DNA from: an uncultured Candidatus Poseidoniales archaeon
GTDB lineage: Archaea > Thermoplasmatota > Poseidoniia > Poseidoniales > Thalassarchaeaceae
DNA: 6,392 nt
Direction: 5' to 3'
NCBI GenBank assembly: GCA_950068635.1
Contig: CATMIM010000066.1
Span: forward strand, 1-6,392
Every line of letters starts with the position of its first letter. The stretch's first letter is position 1. Both the position numbers and the translations under genes were made by a program. Positions 1-6,392 of the stretch are shown piece after piece. The notes beneath the pieces are model-generated. The model saw only the letters and a list, made by a program, of their open reading frames with translations, did no database searches and was not told where the DNA came from.

Positions 1-96
1 GTCGCTTGCGCCGCTCGGGGTGAACTTGACGTAGACGGCCGTGCCGTTGTCATCGGGGAAATCAGTCACCACGGGTGCCTCGAGTCGGTCGGGCGG
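1..96 (-). other. Fibronectin-III/Ig-like module 5, cut by window edge
   Basis: Residues 2099-2130. Only the first two strands are present: PPDRLEAPVVTDFPDDNGT, then VYVKFTPSGASD. The match to modules 1, 3 and 4 (P...D-x-P-D-D-x-G...V-x-W/F-x-P/A-S) is plain, with Phe in place of the B-strand Trp. It shows that the Fn3-like array continues beyond this window. Confidence 0.75.
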
Positions 97-3000
97 AACG
101 ATGTCATCGCGGTTGTCGATCGGTGTGACCACCACCGCAGGCAAGCGGGTGAGGAAGGCAGCGTCGAGCAGGTCGTGGGCGGTCACCGTCACGTAGAGCG
201 GAATGTCGGGGCTGATGATTCCGGGTGTGCCGTTGACGACCGAATCACCACCGTAGATGGCGGTCGTGATGGTCACTGCCACGCGCATCGAACTGCCGTC
301 AATGGAGTACTGCCGGTCGAGCACCGTCGCGCCGCAGGCGGCCAAGTCGGCACGGCAGTTCGGATAGAGCACCGTGAGGTCGTCCACCGGATGGTCAGAA
401 GCCCATACCACGTAGTAGCCGAAGTCCATCACCTCACTCGCATCCCATTCGACATCAACTGCCCTGCCATCGTCATCGGGGTGGTCCCAGGCGCTCAGGT
501 TCTGCAGCCGCGGAGGTGGATCGGAACCGAACATGTTCCGTTCGGGACTTGCCTGCACGATGGTGACATCGATCAGGTCGCCGTTGCCCCATACGTCATA
601 GGCCACGACGGTGATCCAGTAGAGCACGTTGTCCTCGAGCGCAAGGCCTCCCCAGTCAGAGATGTTCGCCATGCCGCTCTCACAGTCGGCCACGATGGTC
701 GAGTTGAGGAAGTCGAGTGCGTCGGCGGGTGGCTGGGTGTCATCCTCTTCGGCGCTGACCGGACGAGCCATGACCGCATGCCAAGCGCAGTCAGACTCCG
801 TGTTCGGTGTCCATTCAACGGTGATCATGCCGCCCTCGTCGTCGGGGGTATCGTACGCCTTGATGTCCTCCACCGGTGCCGGAGGGATGCCGTCATCGAC
901 CCCTCCTGTGGGGACGACCGGTCCAACGATGGTCGCGTTCGCGGGGTCGTGCTGTCCCGCCTCATCCACGCAGGTTAGCGCCACCCAGTAGACTCTGCCC
1001 CTCTCAAGCCTGAGCACGGTGCTGTTCGAATCCTCGTGTACATCGGGACCCTGTTGCGGCAATCCGATGGCGTCGGTGATCTCGGTGCGCACAGCCCAGA
1101 TGCGAGTGCCGGCGTGGTCGAGCGCGCTGCACTCCTCCCACTCGACGTAGAGGTCACCATCCTCACCTCCGTCAGCTGGGCCAGCATTCGCCCAAGCAGG
1201 TGGTGCTGGCACCTCGTCGGAAGACTGCGCCGGTCCGATGATGTCAGACGGTTCACCCAGAGACCCGTCAGCATACTCCTGCACGACGATACCGTGGATG
1301 TCATCGCCATCCATGATCGGCTGACCTTCAGCGGTGGCGATGTCCGCCATCGTCACGGTCCACACCGGAATGCGCGCATCGTACGTCGCTGATGTCAGTT
1401 CGAAGGCCGTTGGCGGCGTCGTCCAGTTGCCCACCTTGAGGTAGATGCGGTAGGCGGCCCATCCATGGTCGCTGCTCGGCGTCCACTCAGCGGTCAGCAC
1501 GCCGCCGCCGTCATCAGGACGGTCGAACAGGTCGAGCAGCGCGACCGGACTCTCGGAGCGGGTCCAATCGTAAGTGAAGCGGATCTCGATCGAGCCATTG
1601 AGCGTGCTCTGGAGTTGGATGTGCAGATCTCTCCCGGCGGGCGTGAGCGCGCCGCGGCGGGCGGCGAGGTCGAAGTCGGCGGCAAGAGTGGGACTGAGTT
1701 CCGTCAGGTTCCAGGTGCCGCTGTAGTTGAGGTTGTGCGATGAGACCCAGACCGCTGCTCCGGTGACCGGGCTGGACATGGTCAAAGACAGTTGATGCAG
1801 CGGGATGGATCCCGGGGAGATGCCGCCAGCCTGTAGCGAGGTTGTGACGTTGTCAGACGCAGAAATGAGCTGCGTCCACTGGCCCGGACGAGTCGAGTCG
1901 GTGATATCGGCACTGAAACCGGAGAATGTGACGGTGAGAGGATCGGCGCGACGCATCGACTCCCGGTCGAGCTCGATGAACGCTGGCCATGGCGTCCAGC
2001 CATGCAGCCCGTCACCGGCGGTGGCCCACATGCCGGTCGAGCCGACCCATGCGGACGTGGTTCCGGTGAGCACCTCGGAGCCGACCACAGCGTGCTGGGC
2101 TCCCTGCACATCGACGCGATCGATTCCAGCTGGGGTCACCACCACGAGAGTGCGGCCATCGCTCACGAGTTTTCGAACCGGCCAGGCGAGCAGCATCCAC
2201 GAGGAGCTGCCAGCCTCCATCGTCGAGGTGGCGGCTTGCCAGTGCACCAGCGGCTCTTCGCTGGTGGCGATGTGCACACCCCACCAGTCGGCGGCGATGG
2301 CCCTGACATCGTTGCTGGGCAGCATGTCGACCTGCAGTTGCTGAATCACCTGCAGCGTTGAGACCTCAAGGGCGCTCGCACCCGGACGGGTCGAACCCTC
2401 GCCATTGTGCGAAAGGTAGAGCGCGGCGGGCAGCGTCACCGAGGTGTTGCCCGAAGAGATGGTGACCGGCGGCGCCAACGCGATTCCTGACACCCGATTG
2501 CCGACCAATCCAGAATTACGGTCGATCGTGCCGACGACGTTCAGGTTCGCCACGTCGAAACGTACCAATCCCGCGGGAGTCCCCAGCCACAATTCGCCCC
2601 CTTGGTTCCAGAGATGCTCGATCGTGCCTGACGGGAGACCATCCATGGTGGTGATCGGGTCATCCCACGCCTGTGAACTGATGTTCCACACACCGAGTCC
2701 TCCCCAGGTGGCCACCCAGATTCGGTTGTCGTAGAGCAGGAAGTCGCGCACGATGTTGCTCGGCAACCCCGCGAGCAACTTTCCGTGGTCCCATGAATTG
2801 GTCGTCTTGTTGAACACCTGCACACCCGCGGCGGTCCAGCTGGTGCCCATCAGGCCTACCACGATATCAGACCCGTCCATCCACAAGCCATCCATCTGGC
2901 CATGCAGCGCGGCCGGAGTGGTTTGCCAGGTGCCGGTGGTGAGATCGATGCGCCACAAGCCGCCGCCGGCTGTGGATACCCAGATGTCGCTGCCGTCGAG

Positions 3001-6000
3001 CAGCATCTCGACCAGATAGTCGCCGGCGAGGCTCCACGCCTGCTGCCACTCGATGCTGCCGCTGGGAAGCAGTACCCCATGCAGCACGGATGATCCGTAC
3101 CACGTGCCGTCACCATTAGCCATGGCAACGTAGACATCGTTGCCCGAGTGAATCACCTCGAGCACGCGCCCGGACGGCAGCCCGGCGAGCACATCCATCT
3201 CCCCAGGCAGCAGTCCGCTGGCGTTGAACAGGTCGACCCGATTGAATCCAGTGGCCGCTCCAGGTCGGCCGATGACCCATTCTACGAAACCGGGGTTGGT
3301 GGCCGGCCGGACCTCAAGGGTGGCTGCCTCGAATCCCCAGTCTATGACGGCACCGCCGCCGACGGAGGCACCGTTCGTGGGGATGCGGCTGATCCCGCCG
3401 GCACCACCGTCACCGGTGACGTGTGATATCATCAGCGCGCCGCCGGCCCAGCCCATGCCGTCGGGGAAGACCGGGTCGGGCGAGATGCCGTTGGCAGTCT
3501 CGGAAAGCGTGGGGAGGTACTGGTTGCGCGCGTATGTGTACCGCGATATGCCAACATCATCCTCATCGAAGCCGATGTAGAGGACTCCGGCGATCTCGTC
3601 GCAGGCGAGCCCGTGGATGTCATCGTCGGCGAGCCCCTGGTTCCCTTGGCCGCCACCCCCTTGGATGAACGCGGTTTGCCATTGGTTGGTGGAAAGGTCG
3701 TAGCGCGCCACCCCTCCCTGTGTGCCGAAGCCTGTGTAGCGCGCCATGCCTATGTGCAGGATTCCACGACATACCTCGAAGGAGAAGCCGAATCCCTGGG
3801 GAATGTTGTTGTTGGTGCCACCAGCCTGCCAACTGGTCCACTGGCCGGTGGTTCCATTGAGCTGGAAGATGCGGCTGTTGCGGTTGAAGCCGCCATTCGC
3901 CATCGACGCATACCAGAGATCATCTCCGACCACGGTCATCGCATAGATCGTATCCTCAGAGTTGGACGGCAGACCGCTGCCCGGCGTCCACGATGAAAGC
4001 CAGGTGTCATTGACAGCGTTGTAGCGAGCGATTCCATCAACGGTGGCGAACATCACCAGACCGTCGTAGGTGACGACGTTTCGTATCGGCCCCTCCAGCG
4101 TGTTCTCGTCCCACTCGTTGAGCAAGGTGCCGTTCCAGGCGATGCGCCGGTGCACGTTCTCGCCGTAGTGAACATAGAGGTCGCATGCCGAGGTGTTCAG
4201 CGGAGCGCACTCGCCCGCGTAGCGGGCGGTCACGCGAGACACCGGACCGGTAGGCTCGATGTTGGACGCCCAGGTGGAGTTCCAGTGGTCCCAGCGTGCG
4301 ATGATGCCGTCACCTCCGATCCACCACTGCGAGGGCATCGTGCCGACCCAGAGGTGGCCATCAGGGCCGATCCCGGCACCGTAGACGAGCGCACTCGAGC
4401 CGAGCGCGTCATCGGCGTCGATCGTCGAGCGGCCGGTGAGGTTGACGATATCGTAGCGGTAGATGTTGTCGTTCGACTGCGTGTTGGTCCGTTCTTGGAG
4501 GTAGTACATCGTGTCACCGATGATCACCAGTTCCGCCGGGTCACGGGTCGGTACAGAGGCGGTTCCTCCATTCGATCCCTTGTCCCATTCCACCTCCAGA
4601 CTCTCGTTGTCAAGGTCGATCAGGTTGAGTCCGAAATCGCCGCCCACCCATATCTGGTGCGGGACGAGTGCCGGGATGAGCGCCGTGATGCCATCTGAAG
4701 ACAGCAGACCGTTGCTGTGGTCGGAATCCCAGGTGGTGAGCCACTCTTCCGTCGTCATGTCGTAGCGGGCGATGCCCACTCCATCCAGACCCACGTATGC
4801 GACATCGTCGTAGAGGTAGGTCTTGGCATTCCAGGTCTGCTCGCCCGCCTCCCATGTTTCGAGCACGGTGTCGTTGACCACGTCGATGATCCCAGCGCCG
4901 TAGTTGGTACCGGCCATCAGGATGCCCGGCAGGATGAGCGTCACTCCGTACACCCATGAGGAGGGTAGTCCTGGATTGGAGTAGTAGTTCCAGCAGTCCT
5001 CGCGGTTGAGCGTCGCCAGCGAGTACTGGCAGGCCCCGGCATTGGTGCCTGCGTAAAGGTAAGCGGAATCGGAATCGAAGTCGTAGAAATCCGTCGGCTG
5101 CCACCCCTGCCCGGTTGGTCGGATGTGCGACCATGTACTACCGTCGTAACGATCGGCCCCCTCGCTGGTGCCAACCCACAGGTCTCCTTGGGTGTCGATG
5201 TGCAGAGAGTAGACATCGTTGGAGGAGATGGTGGCGCCTCCGCGCGTGAACTGGTAGGTATCTGTCAGTTCGCCGGTGAGCCGGTCGTAGACGAGCACGC
5301 CGTAACCGAACATGCCCAGCCAGATGGTGGCGCCGTCGGTCTCCACGGGCATGTATGGGACGTTGTCCATACCAGTTGAGCGCCAGGACGAGAGCAGGGT
5401 GTCGTTACCCAGATCGAGGCGCAGCACCCCCATGTTGGCCGAGGCGAAGTAGGCGATGCCAGCGAGCGTGGCTACTTGCCTGAGGTTGTTCGAGAAGGCA
5501 TCTGAGCGCGAGGAATCCCAGACGCTGGTGACGTTGCCGTTGGAGACATCGATGATGCTGGCACCTGAATTAGGGTGAGTGGCGACGAGCAGGTTGCTGC
5601 TCGCATCCCAAGCGAGATCGGTGATGAAGTCATTGTTCAGGCCGCTGTGGGTGTTCCACTGAGTCGTGAGTGTGCCGTTGCTGGCATCATACTCCTCGAT
5701 TCCCGCATCGGCGGTGCCCACCCATACGCTGGCTCCGTCAGTCGCCAAGGCGACGTTCTGCACGTTGTTGATAATCGGGTCGAGCCAGCGATTGATGCTC
5801 CGATCGAAGCGGTCGACGAGCCCATTGCTGGCTATCCAGACGATCCCGTTCACCTCGATGACCTCGTTCATCTGATCTGAAGCAGGTCCGCTGGCGAACA
5901 GCGCGTTACCTGAGTGCAATGGTGGATTACCAGGCACGATGCGCGCCATCTGCCCGCTGCCGTCATTGACGAACACCGTATCCACAGACGGGGAACGGGA

Positions 6001-6392
6001 GCCTCCTGCCGGCCAGGCAACGAGGTCGAGGCCTTCGTGAGGCAGTCCTAGAGAGGCGAGCGTCTTGCTGCTGGTGAACGCCCCCATCGTGGTGTTGTAG
6101 TGGTGCAGCGTGTCGCCGACCAGGATGTTCAGCCAGCCACCACCGGTGGCCATGCCGCGCACTTCGTTTGAGGCAAGCCAGTTGGCATCAGTCCAGGTGG
6201 CGAGCCATGAGCCGGTGGATATTGACTGTCGAGAGATGCCAGCTCCATCCATGGCGATCATCAGCACTCCGTTGACCTCGAGCAACTGATTGACGTAGTC
6301 GCTAGGAAGGTGATTTTGAGTGTCCCATGCAGACTTCCACTGACCGTTGGAGAGATCGAAACGCATCACTCCGCCCCCGAAAGTGGCGAGCA
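1..6392 (-). CDS. Giant multi-domain beta-propeller / Fn3-like surface protein, partial at both ends
   Basis: The frame is open from edge to edge: 2,130 codons with no TAA, TAG or TGA, read from 6390 down to 1. The two bases 6391-6392 belong to a codon cut by the window edge. Start codon, signal peptide and C-terminus lie outside. Order of parts: about 32 Reg_prop-like propeller blades (residues 1-1470), an unassigned beta-rich segment (1471-1614), then four complete Fn3/Ig-like modules and part of a fifth (1615-2130). No kinase, protease, nuclease or membrane segment is seen. By my count there are 10 Lys, 12 Cys, about 87 Trp and at least 28 N-x-S/T sequons, with many Asp. This fits an exported, disulfide-stabilised, possibly glycosylated surface protein. 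In known families, Reg_prop blades form the sensing domain of hybrid sensor kinases and also occur in secreted proteins; the Fn3-like tail here favours the second. Binding to a polymer or partner is inference. The coding frame is certain, the fold call strong, the function unknown. Confidence 0.95.
121..519 (-). other. Fibronectin-III/Ig-like module 4
   Basis: Residues 1958-2090, about 133 long, the longest of the set. It opens PPPRLQNLSAWDHPDDDGR, then VDVEWDASEVMDFGYYVVWAS, and closes with the strand LYVTVTAHDLLDAA. The extra length is in the middle, where NCRADLAACGATV (2011-2023) holds two Cys only seven residues apart and sits between the C and F strand candidates. This looks like a loop insertion clamped by a local disulfide (inference). 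Confidence 0.72.
547..885 (-). other. Fibronectin-III/Ig-like module 3
   Basis: Residues 1836-1948, about 113 long. It has PPAPVEDIKAYDTPDDEGG, then MITVEWTPNTESDCAWHAV, and near its end LYWITVVAYDVWGN, which reads as a typical Fn3 F strand and F-G turn. This is the clearest of the modules. Cys 1868 and Cys 1903 are a likely pair. An acidic loop, EEDDTQPPAD (1881-1890), lies between the middle strands. Confidence 0.78.
910..1209 (-). other. Fibronectin-III/Ig-like module 2
   Basis: Residues 1728-1827, about 100 long. It begins PAPPAWANAGPADGGEDGD, then LYVEWEEC, and ends with the strand RVYWVALTCVDEAGQHDPAN, a good match to an Fn3 F strand (Y-x-V-x-V/L) followed by a G strand. The opening signature is altered to P-A-D-G-G-E-D-G. 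Cys 1754 (just after the B-strand Trp) and Cys 1807 (F strand) are 53 residues apart and could form the intradomain disulfide of an Ig-like sandwich. Confidence 0.7.
1234..1548 (-). other. Fibronectin-III/Ig-like module 1
   Basis: Residues 1615-1719, about 105 long. It opens with a Pro followed by LLDLFDRPDDGGG, then TAEWTPSSDHGWAAYRIYL. This is the usual Fn3 order: an A-strand Pro, a B strand ending in Trp, then a C strand with a Tyr of the 'Y-x-I/V-Y' type. It ends with a strand carrying GIVVQEYADGSLGEPS, like the F-G region of Fn3 domains. It lacks Cys, unlike modules 2-4. Probable role: spacer or binding module in an extracellular stalk (inference). Confidence 0.7.
1549..1980 (-). other. 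Unassigned beta-rich segment between propellers and Fn3-like modules
   Basis: Residues 1471-1614 lack the blade motif and the P-D-D-x-G module signature. The segment has alternating hydrophobic/polar stretches typical of beta strands, such as DPLTVTFSGFSADI (1483-1496), HQLSLTMSS (1532-1540) and GSIEIRFTYDW (1599-1609), with several sequons (NVT, NYS, NLT, NGS). The length, about 145 residues, suits one large or two small beta-sandwich domains. By position it takes the place of the Y_Y_Y domain of sensor kinases, but I see no clear similarity to that domain. Its family is unknown to me. Confidence 0.5.
1981..3180 (-). repeat. Beta-propeller blade array, C-terminal block (about 9 units)
   Basis: Residues 1071-1470 hold about nine blades and the most canonical motifs. 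Cores include NDVYVAMANGDG (1084-1095), SDIWVSTAGGGLWRID (1134-1149), NRIWVATWGGLGVWN (1222-1236), GELWLGTPAGLVRFD (1265-1279) and RTLVVVTPAGIDRVD (1413-1427). GLPS-type loops are at 1071-1074, 1209-1212, 1252-1255 and 1357-1360. The run GLPSN...LWVAT...GLPSG...LWLGT is the classic Reg_prop cadence. There are no Cys here. The block ends around a Trp/Pro-rich stretch (WTPWPAF, 1465-1471). In Reg_prop sensor kinases the next element is usually a Y_Y_Y domain and then a membrane segment; here a different beta-rich segment follows. Confidence 0.85.
3181..4581 (-). repeat. Beta-propeller blade array, middle block with long loop insertions (about 9 units)
   Basis: Residues 604-1070 continue the propeller pattern but with larger and more irregular loops. 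Recognisable cores are GHLWVGT (678-684) with ...GGDGIIARWD (692-701), GLVMFATVDGIARYN (777-791), DDLWYASMANGG (823-834), ILHIGMARYTGFG (877-889) followed by GGVARYD (892-898), and GVLYIGFDEDDVGISRY (935-951). LPSN occurs at 807-810. Four of the twelve Cys of the window are here, at 728/736 and 874/930. Two Gly-rich stretches interrupt the repeats near residues 910-918 and 993-1013. Blade spacing is less even than in the blocks on either side, so some blades may be degenerate or carry inserted loops. The propeller assignment is good; the exact unit count could be off by one or two. Confidence 0.75.
4582..6390 (-). repeat. Beta-propeller blade array, N-terminal block (about 14 units)
   Basis: Residues 1-603 contain about 14 blade units, the first cut by the window edge. 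Clear cores include ASVWVGTADAGIEEYD (221-235), ATIWLGMFGYGVLVYD (354-369), GDLWVGTSEGADRYD (402-416), DVAYVGLDGVGIARYD (529-544) and HQIWVGGDFG (578-587). Loops of the GLPSN type recur: LPSD at 28-31, LASN at 72-75, LNND at 251-254, ISSN at 388-391, LPSS at 475-478 and LSSD at 563-566. Each is followed about 10-20 residues later by the next 'LWVGT' strand. This loop-strand alternation is the hallmark of two-component-regulator propeller repeats. A seven- or eight-bladed propeller needs about 320-370 residues, so this block is nearly two propellers. Individual propeller boundaries cannot be placed by eye. Residues 454 and 466 are a close Cys pair. Confidence 0.85.

Noticed and set aside
175..978. 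Plus-strand ORF of 267 codons over the Fn3-like modules
   Set aside because: It is exactly antisense and in codon register with the giant minus-strand frame. In that register a plus stop needs TTA, CTA or TCA on the minus strand, codons this gene uses rarely, so long open stretches arise by chance. The translation is His/Arg/Val-rich with no recognisable domain.
1805..2344. Plus-strand ORF of 179 codons
   Set aside because: It overlaps the last propeller blades and the linker of the main gene, which are coherent on the minus strand; its product is low-complexity Ser/Thr/Pro-rich and recalls no family.
4150..4698. Plus-strand ORF of 182 codons
   Set aside because: Same in-register antisense effect as above, over well-formed propeller blades on the minus strand. 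No family features are seen in its product.
4610..5134. Minus-strand ORF of 174 codons
   Set aside because: It lies in a different minus frame from the giant gene and gives an Arg/His-rich product without domain features; the overlapping main frame reads through clear propeller motifs here.
1981..6390. PQQ-dependent dehydrogenase or sialidase (Asp-box) propeller
   Set aside because: The AxDxxTGxxxW docking motif of PQQ enzymes and the SxDxGxTW Asp box do not recur here; the LWVGT/GLPSN pattern fits Reg_prop blades better, and no catalytic residues could be placed.
1..6392. A frameshift, pseudogene or sequencing break
   Set aside because: The frame at 6390 and the frame at position 1 are the same, and domain motifs continue in it all the way, so there is no sign of disruption.
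1..6392. CRISPR array, insertion sequence, tRNA/rRNA or tandem DNA repeats
   Set aside because: No direct repeats with regular unique spacers, no inverted-repeat-bounded element and no RNA gene pattern were seen. The repeats present are at protein level and diverged in DNA, and the full window is accounted for by coding sequence.

Overview
The whole window lies inside one very large protein gene on the minus strand. The minus frame whose codons start at 6390, 6387 and so on down to 3 has no stop codon across 2,130 consecutive codons, which I checked triplet by triplet. No start or stop falls inside the window, so both ends of the protein are missing. Residue numbers below count from this truncated N-terminal edge (residue 1 is the codon at 6390-6388).

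Layout, from the N-terminal to the C-terminal side. Residues about 1-1470 (6390 down to 1981) are a long run of roughly 32 beta-propeller blades of the two-component-regulator-propeller (Reg_prop-like) type. Each carries a strand like 'LWVGT', a GG-x-RYD-like turn, a W-x-x-x-W region and often a GLPSN-type loop. At about 46 residues per blade this fits four or more propellers in tandem. Residues about 1471-1614 (1980-1549) form a beta-rich segment that I cannot assign to a family. Residues about 1615-2130 (1548-1) hold four complete fibronectin-III/Ig-like modules and the start of a fifth, each opening with a similar 'P...D-x-P-D-D-x-G...V-x-W' signature.

The composition suggests an exported or cell-surface protein. 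Asp is abundant, only 10 Lys are present, Trp is near 4%, at least 28 N-x-S/T sequons occur, and the only 12 Cys fall in six neighbouring pairs. The likely role is binding to a surface, a polymer or another protein through the propellers, with the Fn3-like array as a stalk or spacer. That role is inference. No catalytic domain, histidine kinase, signal peptide or membrane anchor is visible in this part.

The organism is uncertain. GC is around 60% by eye, and the architecture suggests a free-living marine prokaryote. It resembles the large secreted Fn3-bearing proteins of marine Group II Euryarchaeota (Candidatus Poseidoniales), but this rests on recollection and not on a search. There are no RNA genes, mobile elements, CRISPR arrays, promoters or terminators that I can support, and no intergenic DNA at all.
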